From positions 1 through 14,763 of the forward strand of contig NZER01000445.1 of NCBI GenBank assembly GCA_002690445.1: DNA of 14,763 bases, read 5' to 3'. This document shows, piece after piece, positions 5,929-12,397 of the stretch. Each line of letters begins with the position of its first letter. The stretch's first letter is position 1. The notes under the pieces are model-generated. The model ran no database searches. It worked only from the letters and a program-made list of their open reading frames with translations, and was not told the DNA's origin. A program made the position numbers and the translations under genes. Source of the stretch: Candidatus Pacearchaeota archaeon (GTDB lineage: Archaea > Nanoarchaeota > Nanoarchaeia > Pacearchaeales > GW2011-AR1).

Positions 5929-5961
5929 CCGGATTTTACATCGCCCTGATAGGAGGGGCGA
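5929..5961 (+). promoter_or_regulatory. Promoter-like element, copy 3 of 3
   Basis: CGGATTTTACA (5930-5940), seven bases, GATAGG (5948-5953), then AGGGGCGA. It is almost identical to the copy at 376-407. It lies in the only long gap (about 114 bp) between E1 and the next gene, about 80 bp before the ATG at 6035, as expected for a second promoter. In this copy TCGCCC and GGGCGA can also form a short hairpin across GATAGG. Confidence 0.55.
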
Positions 5962-6034
5962 CGGCGGCCGATCGATCCAAACCGGGCCGACCCGGCGAGG
6001 AAACCCATTACCTATCTAACGAGGGAGACGACAC

Positions 6035-6622
6035 ATGGCTAAGAAGAAGATGGAGTACTTGAGTGCTGTGGAGACCGCGAAGCTGGTCTCGCTTCTCGAT
6101 GAGCACCGGGAGATCATTGGGAAGGGTCATTTCCAGTCCCGAGAAGCGGTTACCCGTTGGGCGACGAGGAAGCTTGCGTTCCCAGGTCCAAACGGCGGCC
6201 ACAAGCACATCTCCTCACCCAGGGTCAAAGAAATCCTTGTGGAGCTGGGAGCCGAAGAGAAGTACGACCGCCAAGAAGGCAAGGGAGGAGTGAAACGCAA
6301 GAAGCAGAAGGGGCATACCAGTCCTCGGACAAGCCGACTCGAACCCTTGGCGGCTATCATCGGTCGTCACCACATCTTCATTTCCCAGTGGATCAACACG
6401 GTCGGTAAGGACCTGCTGGGGGAGAAGGACCTGGATCTGATCCGAGGCGCGTTCCTGCTGTCCGACGAAGAGGTGGATCTCATCCAGTGCATCCTCCGAC
6501 GGACGTGCACACCGGACGCAGCGACTCGCTGGGCGGAAGAGGTGTTTCTGTCGCTCCGAACTCTTCAGCAAGAGCGAGGAGTCGGCGCGGATGAGATGGG
6601 ACTCAACGGGGAGGATTGCTGA
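6035..6622 (+). CDS. Unknown 195-aa basic, helical protein
   Basis: ATG follows GAGGGAGACGACAC, nearly the same leader as the gene at 4051. The N-terminal 80 residues are predicted helices with many Lys/Arg and end in 'SSPRVKEILVELGAE', which could be a winged-helix or other DNA-binding element. A linker rich in Lys, Gly and Arg (about 80-103) follows, then a second helical part with 'AAIIGRHHIFISQWINTVG' and several Asp/Glu-rich helices. A transcription factor role would fit the basic linker, but I do not recognise a family. It is the first gene after the third promoter-like element and overlaps the next gene by one base (TGATG). Confidence 0.7.
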   Translation: MAKKKMEYLSAVETAKLVSLLDEHREIIGKGHFQSREAVTRWATRKLAFPGPNGGHKHISSPRVKEILVELGAEEKYDRQEGKGGVKRKKQKGHTSPRTSRLEPLAAIIGRHHIFISQWINTVGKDLLGEKDLDLIRGAFLLSDEEVDLIQCILRRTCTPDAATRWAEEVFLSLRTLQQERGVGADEMGLNGEDC

Positions 6623-6849
6623 TGGTTCCACAAAGGGGTCGTCCCGCCGTTACTAGCAAGGGGATGCCCGACGAGGCTTCTCTCATCGGGAAGAAGATTG
6701 TGGGGTTCAAGACTCGCGCTTATCCCGATGGCTTCGGCGGCGAAGCGCACGACCCTCTGATCTACTTAGACGATGGGTCCGTTCTTACCTTCATCACCGA
6801 GAACACGGCTGAAGGTGAGACGGGCGTCTTCGTTCTTCGCGTTTCTTGA
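6622..6849 (+). CDS. Small unknown protein (75 aa)
   Basis: The ATG shares its A with the TGA of the preceding gene (TGATG), and GGGGAGG lies about ten bases upstream; a TTG at 6616 is the only alternative. The sequence 'IGKKIVGFKTRAYPD...PLIYLDDGSVLTFITENTA...TGVFVLRVS' alternates short beta-strands with turns, so a small all-beta fold is likely. Proteins with an 'xLxLxDGSxLxF' strand pair occur widely among phage accessory proteins, but this does not give a function. It is co-transcribed with the genes on either side. Confidence 0.65.
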   Translation: MVPQRGRPAVTSKGMPDEASLIGKKIVGFKTRAYPDGFGGEAHDPLIYLDDGSVLTFITENTAEGETGVFVLRVS

Positions 6850-6892
6850 CGGACAACGTCCGTCGCACCCTACCACGTTTTAGGAGACCGCT

Positions 6893-7783
6893 ATGACAAC
6901 CGAGCAAGCTGAACGGACACGATCAGTCACCCCTGTCCCGTTTCCGATTGGGGACATCTTGGGCGAGGTGATCACCTGGGATGTTCGTTCGAGTGAAGTG
7001 AGAGTTGAACGTGTCCGAGAGTGCCTGAGTCACGCTGGGCTCGACCCCGACGCAATGGGGGACCTGAACAGCAGGTCGGCCTTCGCCAGGGCTTGCAAGT
7101 CTCTGAAGGAGAACCGCAGCATCGACAAGGTCAAGGAAGACAAGGACGGCAACTCCGTCAGCTTCCAACTCACCAGCAAGTCGGTCGACGAAGTGAGCGA
7201 GAAGGTTAAGTTCGACTACGAGTGTCAACTGACGCTCGAACTCGAAACGGGTCTTGTGTCGTGCGATGAGTCTCCAGGGATGGCTTTGCACGCCCAGTCC
7301 CTTGTCAATCACGCCAGGGACCACCGAGGCGCGAACGACATCACCCGATTGGTCCAACGGCTATTCAAAGAGAAGGGCGATCTTTTCCCCATCAACCCCC
7401 GGAAAGGCGGAGCGTACTTTGTACCGGAGGCCCATCGTGAATTTACCTCCCGCATCGATACGTTCCTCTCGGCGCTCGGCGGTTGCTTGTGGAGATTCCC
7501 CGTTCCGAAGGGAACCGAAGGCGGTGACCGGTCGGTTCGGGAAGCTATGGCGGCACGGATAGCCGCCATGCTGACAGAGTTGGACGAAGCGACGGAGTCG
7601 TGGAATCCAAGCACCCGAACCAGTACCGTCCGTCGTGGTGCTGAAGAGTGGAGGAAGATTAAGCACAAGTCGGAGTCGTACGCTGAGTACCTCCAAGACG
7701 CGCTTGACGGAATCCGAGTTAAGGTAGAGCACAGCAAACAAGTGATGCTCGACAAGGCGACGGAGATTTCACCCGTCGAGTAG
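6893..7783 (+). CDS. Unknown 296-aa protein of a MoxR-linked type
   Basis: Starts at ATG after TTTTAGGAGACCGCT. The N-terminus is followed by a 'RVRECLSHAGLDPDAM' helix and a Lys-rich segment that resembles a DNA- or nucleotide-binding region. The centre holds 'LVQRLFKEKGDLFPINPRKGGAYFVPEAHREF' (split motif: RLF..DLFPI and GAYFVP), then 'LSALGGCLWRFPVP' and two long C-terminal helices with heptad character. I associate this layout with a family of unknown function (possibly DUF6744) seen beside MoxR ATPase and VWA genes; this is from memory and only tentative. Here it stands directly upstream of both. A substrate-recognition or adaptor role for the ATPase is plausible but unproven. It ends in TAG, and a second TAG follows three codons later. 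Confidence 0.75.
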   Translation: MTTEQAERTRSVTPVPFPIGDILGEVITWDVRSSEVRVERVRECLSHAGLDPDAMGDLNSRSAFARACKSLKENRSIDKVKEDKDGNSVSFQLTSKSVDEVSEKVKFDYECQLTLELETGLVSCDESPGMALHAQSLVNHARDHRGANDITRLVQRLFKEKGDLFPINPRKGGAYFVPEAHREFTSRIDTFLSALGGCLWRFPVPKGTEGGDRSVREAMAARIAAMLTELDEATESWNPSTRTSTVRRGAEEWRKIKHKSESYAEYLQDALDGIRVKVEHSKQVMLDKATEISPVE

Positions 7784-7835
7784 GCTGAGTAGCCTCGACG
7801 TGTGGTTCACATCAATGGAAACCCGGAGACTTCTG

Positions 7836-8936
7836 ATGACTACTGCAGTACAAGACAAGTTCTTGGCGATGCGCAAGGACATGAACGACTCGCTCATCGA
7901 GCGAGATGAAGAAACGACGCTCGTCCTGACCGCGCTGTTGGCTGGCGAGCACGTCGTCCTCATCGGGCCGCCCGGAACGGCGAAGACGATGCTGGCGGAG
8001 ACAATCGTCGACTGGATCGACGGCAAGCGGTTCAGCATGTTGCTCAACGACTCGACCAAGCCGGACGAACTGTTCGGTCCGGTGTCGGTGTTGGGGATGA
8101 AGGCGGACGACTATTACCGCATCATCGAAAACACGATGCTTGACGCCGACGTGGTGCTGCTCGATGAGATCTTCAAGGGCAGCAGCATGATCCTGAACAC
8201 GACCCTGAAGGTTCTCAACGAGGGGACCTACCGAAACGGGTCGAAGGGGATGGTCAAGTGTCCTCTGAAGATGGTCATCGGTTGCTCGAACGAGTACCCT
8301 CGGGAAGCGAAAGAGCTGGCGGCGCTGTTCGACCGGTTCATGTTCCGCAAGACGGTCAACCCCGTCTCCAGCGAGTCTTCCATCGAGCGATTGATGAGCG
8401 CCCCAGACTTGACTCCGCAGCTGACGACCAACCTTCCCGTTGAGGAACTGGACGGCGCGAAGAACGAGGTCAAGCGGGTTGAGGTTCGGGGTGATGTCCA
8501 AGAGGCGTCCGGTGAGATCCGGCGGCGCATCCGGCGGGACGGCGTTGTTGTCGGCGACCGGCGTTTACGGAAGACGTACCCGGCTCTGCAAGCTTTCGCT
8601 TACCTGAACGGCCGAGACGAGGTCACGACGGACGACCTGGAGCTGCTGCAGCACATGTGGTGGAGCCACCCTGACACTCAGGGCGCTGTCGCTGACGCTG
8701 TGGTGGAGATCGCCCGACCGAGTGGACTGATGGCTACTCAGATGCTGGCTGAGGCGAAACAAGTGGTTGACAACTGTGATGTCAAAGACCTCGCCGCGTC
8801 GGCAATCGCCTCGAAAAAGCTGGGCGAGATCAAGAAGGGGCTCAACGGTTCCTCTCCCCGAGAGAAGGAAGCTTGCGAGTTGGTGAATCAGATGCTCATC
8901 AACCTTCGTCTGGCCAGCCTCGACGCCGTTCAGTAG
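7836..8936 (+). CDS. MoxR-family AAA+ ATPase (RavA-like)
   Basis: A 366-residue ATPase. Walker A is 'GPPGTAKT' (44-51), Walker B 'VVLLDEIFK' (106-114), sensor 1 'GCSNE' (149-153), and the arginine finger region 'LFDRF' lies near 165-169. 'STKPDELFGPVS' and 'NTTLKVLNEGTYRNG' are typical of the MoxR/RavA branch. The C-terminal lid and helical region include 'SDRRLRKTYPALQAFAYLNGRDEVTTDD'-like spacing (about residues 235-270). MoxR ATPases act as hexameric chaperones that mature or remodel protein complexes, usually with a VWA partner, here encoded at 9818. I chose the ATG at 7836, five bases after CGGAGAC; earlier in-frame starts at 7800 and 7815 lack a site. It ends in TAG. The family call is firm; the target is unknown and may be the Ubl machinery. 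Confidence 0.92.
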   Translation: MTTAVQDKFLAMRKDMNDSLIERDEETTLVLTALLAGEHVVLIGPPGTAKTMLAETIVDWIDGKRFSMLLNDSTKPDELFGPVSVLGMKADDYYRIIENTMLDADVVLLDEIFKGSSMILNTTLKVLNEGTYRNGSKGMVKCPLKMVIGCSNEYPREAKELAALFDRFMFRKTVNPVSSESSIERLMSAPDLTPQLTTNLPVEELDGAKNEVKRVEVRGDVQEASGEIRRRIRRDGVVVGDRRLRKTYPALQAFAYLNGRDEVTTDDLELLQHMWWSHPDTQGAVADAVVEIARPSGLMATQMLAEAKQVVDNCDVKDLAASAIASKKLGEIKKGLNGSSPREKEACELVNQMLINLRLASLDAVQ

Positions 8937-8995
8937 AGTCAATCTCGTGCCGACCATCGGTTGGCTGAGTATCCCCACTATCTACGGGAACGAAA

Positions 8996-9283
8996 ATGAT
9001 GAGCGCTGATCGAAAATTCGACGACTTCGAAGGGATGAGCAAGGAAGAACTTCTCGATTACCAAGAGCAAGTCGCTGACGACATGGTTACTCTACTGAGC
9101 CAATGGATGGACACTCATAACAGGACCTGTACTGAAGACAGCTGTTGCGAACCGCTGAACCTCTTGGCGTACTTTGCCCACTCACTGGGAGTCCGCCGTA
9201 CGATCGGCACGGGAGCTGAGTTCGAAGAACACTTGCAGAGCTACGAGAACAAGTGTCCCGACTGTTCTCACCTGCGAAACTAG
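8996..9283 (+). CDS. Small unknown Cys-containing protein (95 aa)
   Basis: Begins with two adjacent ATG codons (8996 or 8999); no clear ribosome binding site is visible beyond ACGGGAACG. The protein is acidic and helical at the N-terminus. It has 'CTEDSCCEP' near residues 44-52 and 'CPDC' at 89-92, so it may bind a metal with the two clusters together. I do not recognise the family. It lies between the ATPase and VWA genes, where small adaptors are common, and ends in TAG. Confidence 0.65.
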   Translation: MMSADRKFDDFEGMSKEELLDYQEQVADDMVTLLSQWMDTHNRTCTEDSCCEPLNLLAYFAHSLGVRRTIGTGAEFEEHLQSYENKCPDCSHLRN

Positions 9284-9289
9284 CACTTG

Positions 9290-9320
9290 CCGCACGGTTG
9301 GCTTAGCGGTCATCGTGCGG
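9290..9320. repeat. Inverted repeat in the intergenic gap
   Basis: CCGCACG (9290-9296) and CGTGCGG (9314-9320) pair perfectly across a 17-nt loop. No T-run follows, so a classic terminator is unlikely; an operator or mRNA processing hairpin is possible. The loop holds CGGTTGGCTTAG, which nearly repeats CGGTTGGCTGAG at 8958-8969 in the preceding gap. Confidence 0.5.
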
Positions 9321-9365
9321 ATTTACCTTGGACGACCCTGCAACACTGAGTCACGGAGACGGTAA

Positions 9366-9791
9366 ATGGGACACGATATCACAGCATTCCACGGCGATGA
9401 CGAGGTCATCACTCATGTGAGGAGGAGTTCTCGCGACCCCCTCAACCAAGTGATGTACCTTGCTCTGGGGGTGTACGACGAGGCGTACGCTTCTGTGTCG
9501 GGAAAGGGATGCACCATCGAGTTCACGTCGGAAGAACTTGTCGGCGCACTGGAGATCCTCGACCAAAAAGACTTCGCCGGAATGGAGAAGCCGGAAAACA
9601 TCATCGATGACCTCATGCAGGCCATCAACGAGTTCGCTCAGAAACACAACGGCACGGTGGAGGAGATTTACCCCACACCTCAGAACTCAAACAGTGACAG
9701 CGACGTGTCACCCGAGAAGCAGTTCCTGCACGAGTGCTTGGAGTACATTGAACAGAGCGGCGACGAAGCGGTGTCTGTTCATTTCTGGTAA
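9366..9791 (+). CDS. Unknown 141-aa acidic protein ('MGHDITAF' N-terminus)
   Basis: ATG follows ACGGAGACGGTAA. The N-terminus 'MGHDITAFHGDDEV' resembles a group of small phage/bacterial proteins that start with MG(H/Y)DI; I recall no function for them. The middle has 'FTSEELVGALEILDQ' and a helix 'IIDDLMQAINEFAQKH', followed by a Ser/Asn/Asp-rich linker, a second helix 'EKQFLHECLEYIEQS' and an end 'VSVHFW'. No catalytic motif is evident. It lies 26 bp upstream of the VWA gene, so it is likely in the ATPase/VWA operon. It stops at TAA, one of few TAA stops here. Confidence 0.7.
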   Translation: MGHDITAFHGDDEVITHVRRSSRDPLNQVMYLALGVYDEAYASVSGKGCTIEFTSEELVGALEILDQKDFAGMEKPENIIDDLMQAINEFAQKHNGTVEEIYPTPQNSNSDSDVSPEKQFLHECLEYIEQSGDEAVSVHFW

Positions 9792-9817
9792 TCGTTACTA
9801 CCGACAAGGAGATCCCC

Positions 9818-11296
9818 ATGAGTGAAGAAGCTGAAGGTGCGCAAGAACCGTTGGAGCCGGAGAACAACCCGGAAGACATCTCGGAGATGATGGGGGCTGT
9901 CCCCAATGCTTCTCCTGGGATCGAGGAACTGGAAGCCATCCAGTACGGTGACAACTCAATGTCACCTGCCGGTCCAACACAAGAGATCTCGAAGACCGCG
10001 TTGGAACTCGACAAATGGTCGGTCCGGCGAGGCAGTGAGTGGGCTCGATCTGACGAAGGGGGGCAGTTCCTATCGGCGATCGATGAGGATGTCCGTCGCC
10101 ATGTGGCCGCCGACTTTCTGTCAGCTGCCTGGGAGCCGTTTCCACAGATGGCGGAGTCGTGTTCCGATGAGAAACGGAAGCACTTCTTAGAGACCCTCAT
10201 GCAGACGCCAGCTTACAAGCAGCTGCACCGCGAGACGTGTCTAGACAACCTAGCTTCGGAGTTGGCGGCGGCGTCCTTCGCGGTGCAGTGGGTGCAGTAC
10301 GTCGTCGAAGAAGAGGAGCGGGAGAAAGAGTGTGGTGGCGAAGAAGGTGGTGGTCGTAGCGACCTCGACAGAGACGCCGCCGCTCACGCTGCCGCCGAAG
10401 AGGCTTGCAAGTCGGCGAAGAAGGATGTCAACGACATGAAGGACGCCGTCAAAGGGCTAGGCGGTGACGGACCTGACACCCAGAAGATGTCGACCGAACA
10501 GATCCGCAACATCTTCAAGAAGGTGAAGGACAACGAGTCCCTCCGGCGAATCATGGAGCGGGCTGGTCGCTACGTCAGGCTGGCGAAATCGCTTCAGTAC
10601 AGCAAGCCGGTTAACGGACCTGACAAGATCGTCGGGATCAACTACGACAACGACCTCTCCAATGTGGTCGCCAGCGAACTCGCGTCACTGACGGACGAAA
10701 CACTGGAGTGGGACTTCATGCGTCGGTTCATCGAGGAGTCTCTGATGGTCCACGAGACGAAGTCCATGAAGGATGAGGCGAAGGGGCCGCTGGTTGTCGT
10801 GGTGGATGAGTCCGGCAGCATGATGGGGGAGCCAATCGTTCACGCCAAGGCGATGGCGATGGCGATCTTGTGGATTGCCGAGCATCAAAAGCGGTGGTGC
10901 TGCCTCGTAGGCTTCGCGGGAGGTTCTGAGGGGAACTATCTTACCATCGACCCGAAAGAACCTCGCGACATCGAAGCGATCTCCAAGTGGCTGGAGCACT
11001 TCTACAGTGGCGGAACCAACCTAGACGTTCCTCTCGTCGAGCTGCCGAAGAAGTGGGGGGAGCTGGGCTGCCCGAAAGGTGAGACGGACATCATCATCCT
11101 GACGGACGCCTATGTGAACGCCCCTGACAACATCGTGGAACCGTTCCTGGAGTGGAAGAAGGAGCAGTTGGCCCGCGTCAGCACAATTGTGATTGGGGAC
11201 AATCCGGGCGACCTTACCAAAGTCAGCGATCGGTACTGGCGGATTGACGAACTAGACATCGATTCGCAAGGGGTCGCCGAATGCCTCCAGATCTAG
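9818..11296 (+). CDS. VWA/MIDAS-domain protein, partner of the MoxR ATPase
   Basis: A 492-residue soluble protein. The N-terminal ~300 residues are mainly helical and acidic, with a Glu/Gly-rich charged stretch (about 165-195) and a long helix-rich segment like the N-terminal part of ViaA/CoxE-type proteins. The C-terminal VWA domain (about 322-492) has a complete metal site: D330-x-S332-x-S334 ('DESGS'), T400 in 'GGTN' and D430 in 'LTDA'. Such proteins pair with MoxR ATPases and bind the substrate or stimulate the ATPase through the metal site. ATG follows ACAAGGAGATCCCC. The 3' end overlaps the next gene by 16 bp. It ends in TAG. Family and pairing are well supported; the biological target is not known. 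Confidence 0.9.
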   Translation: MSEEAEGAQEPLEPENNPEDISEMMGAVPNASPGIEELEAIQYGDNSMSPAGPTQEISKTALELDKWSVRRGSEWARSDEGGQFLSAIDEDVRRHVAADFLSAAWEPFPQMAESCSDEKRKHFLETLMQTPAYKQLHRETCLDNLASELAAASFAVQWVQYVVEEEEREKECGGEEGGGRSDLDRDAAAHAAAEEACKSAKKDVNDMKDAVKGLGGDGPDTQKMSTEQIRNIFKKVKDNESLRRIMERAGRYVRLAKSLQYSKPVNGPDKIVGINYDNDLSNVVASELASLTDETLEWDFMRRFIEESLMVHETKSMKDEAKGPLVVVVDESGSMMGEPIVHAKAMAMAILWIAEHQKRWCCLVGFAGGSEGNYLTIDPKEPRDIEAISKWLEHFYSGGTNLDVPLVELPKKWGELGCPKGETDIIILTDAYVNAPDNIVEPFLEWKKEQLARVSTIVIGDNPGDLTKVSDRYWRIDELDIDSQGVAECLQI

Positions 11297-11643
11297 TCAG
11301 GTATCACCTCTCCCGGCGCCAGGAGAAAGCGCTCGCCAACAACACGGAGGTTCCCGTAGCTATCCCAACCGACTCGACGTTCAGCGACAAGACGAGCGCT
11401 CACGATTACGTCTCGACTCGATTAAAAGTCAAGCGGGAATGGATCCGTTCGGCGCGGGTCCAGTTGGTGAAGGTCTGTCCGGGTGAGTGGCCGGGTGAGT
11501 CATTGTTACCCAACATCGCCAGGGATGCGAACAGAGCGAAGTTCACCATTGACGTGCGGTGCGTGGTGGCGACGTTGCGGTCATGTGCAGCCAAGGAAGT
11601 CCGCAGCAAGTTCCCGTTCCAGTGGCCGCAACCGGAGTCGTGA
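11281..11643 (+). CDS. Small unknown basic protein (120 aa)
   Basis: Starts inside the 3' end of the VWA gene (16-bp overlap, different frame), which suggests coupled translation. The protein is basic, with 'RRQEKALANN' near the start and a C-terminal half including 'FTIDVRCVVATLRSCAAKEV'. No motif or membrane segment is seen. The exact start is uncertain because no separate ribosome binding site stands out. Its TGA overlaps the ATG of a 21-codon frame. Confidence 0.6.
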   Translation: MPPDLVRYHLSRRQEKALANNTEVPVAIPTDSTFSDKTSAHDYVSTRLKVKREWIRSARVQLVKVCPGEWPGESLLPNIARDANRAKFTIDVRCVVATLRSCAAKEVRSKFPFQWPQPES

Positions 11644-11708
11644 TGAGTAACCTACTCCCAATGATAATCGACGGGATGGTGTTGACTCTCTGCGAGCTGT
11701 CACCATGA
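11643..11708 (+). CDS. 21-codon bridging frame (possible leader peptide)
   Basis: ATG overlaps the TGA of the upstream gene (TGATG at 11641-11645), and its own TGA overlaps the ATG of the downstream gene (ATGA at 11705-11708). The peptide is hydrophobic in the middle ('PMIIDGMVLTL'). The downstream gene has only a poor ribosome binding site, so translation of this short frame could be what delivers ribosomes to it. A true small protein or chance are alternatives. Confidence 0.35.
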   Translation: MSNLLPMIIDGMVLTLCELSP

Positions 11709-12010
11709 CGAGTGACGAGCAACTCTTGCATCTGAAGCTGGGCGATAATGGTAGTTGGTATGCTCGATTTGGTCCTGGAGATTCGTGCGTATCTGCGTGG
11801 TTTGGAATTCTCAAGCAAACTGGAGATGTGATGTCAGCTTGGTTTAAGGTTGAGATGATTCGGAAGCCCTGGCTTCAAATCCGTAACATGACGACCCAGA
11901 GAGTCGAGACGATCACGATGGAAGAGTTTCATGCTCGTCTGTTGGGACAACTCGAGACTCTCGAAGTCGGTCTCCAATACCGAATCAAGGGCGGAAAGGT
12001 GGTGAGCTGA
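11705..12010 (+). CDS. Small unknown protein (101 aa)
   Basis: Alternating strands and Trp-containing segments ('WYARFGPGDSCVSAWFGIL', 'MSAWFKVEMIRKPWLQIRN') suggest a small beta-rich fold. The C-terminal part has a helix 'TMEEFHARLLGQLETLEVG' followed by a strand. No known motif is seen. The start ATG lacks a good ribosome binding site but overlaps the stop of the 21-codon frame. The TGA overlaps the next start (TGATG). Confidence 0.65.
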   Translation: MTSDEQLLHLKLGDNGSWYARFGPGDSCVSAWFGILKQTGDVMSAWFKVEMIRKPWLQIRNMTTQRVETITMEEFHARLLGQLETLEVGLQYRIKGGKVVS

Positions 12011-12282
12011 TGGCCGAGGTCTATTTCGTGTATCTGGAGACCAGCATCGCGGTCAACGGCCCGGGGCACGACGTGCCCGAGGCCCAGAATGAGGAGGAGG
12101 CGAAGGAAGTCGCCAGAAAGCAACTGATCGAAAGGCTTCAACGCAATGAAGTCGAGTTCCTAATCGAATCCGAGGAAGAGGAAGCGTCGACTTCGATGAG
12201 GACATTGATAGTTCTTCGAGGTGAATGGACATTTGAGTCACTCAAAACTGCACATTGCCTAGCAACCGCCGGTCATCAATAA
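12010..12282 (+). CDS. Small unknown acidic protein (90 aa), last gene of the plus-strand block
   Basis: ATG overlaps the previous stop. Opening strand 'AEVYFVYLETSIAVNG' is followed by a long charged helix 'EEEAKEVARKQLIERLQRNEVEF', an acidic Glu run and another strand-helix pair. The arrangement strand-helix-strand with a charged helix resembles small phage accessory proteins, but I cannot name it. It stops at TAA. The probable terminator follows within 12 bp, which marks the end of the operon. Confidence 0.65.
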   Translation: MAEVYFVYLETSIAVNGPGHDVPEAQNEEEAKEVARKQLIERLQRNEVEFLIESEEEEASTSMRTLIVLRGEWTFESLKTAHCLATAGHQ

Positions 12283-12293
12283 TGGCCGGTAAC

Positions 12294-12386
12294 TGAGCGG
12301 ACGCTAGTGGACAAGGTAGGCCACGAACGGGTTGTTGGGACTCTCAGAGGTCTCCACCAGCAACTCACGCATCCGCTCATTTTTTT
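12294..12386 (+). terminator. Branched hairpin plus T7, probable intrinsic terminator
   Basis: TGAGCGGACGC (12294-12304) pairs with GCATCCGCTCA (12369-12379) apart from one mismatch, and seven T follow at 12380-12386. Between the outer arms lie two further hairpins: GTGG/CCAC (12307-12310 with 12321-12324) and GTTGTTGG/CCAGCAAC (12331-12338 with 12357-12364, one G-T pair). It sits right after the last plus-strand gene and just before the 3' end of the minus-strand block. A smaller hairpin, CCGGTCAT/ATGGCCGG (12269-12289), lies upstream. Confidence 0.6.
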
Positions 12387-12397
12387 GTGGTGCGAGA

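Noticed and set aside
451..12282. Full reassignment of TAG or TGA to sense in this genome
   Set aside because: Most genes end cleanly in TAG or TGA with the next start right after or overlapping, and no gene core other than the one at 4534 is interrupted by a stop.
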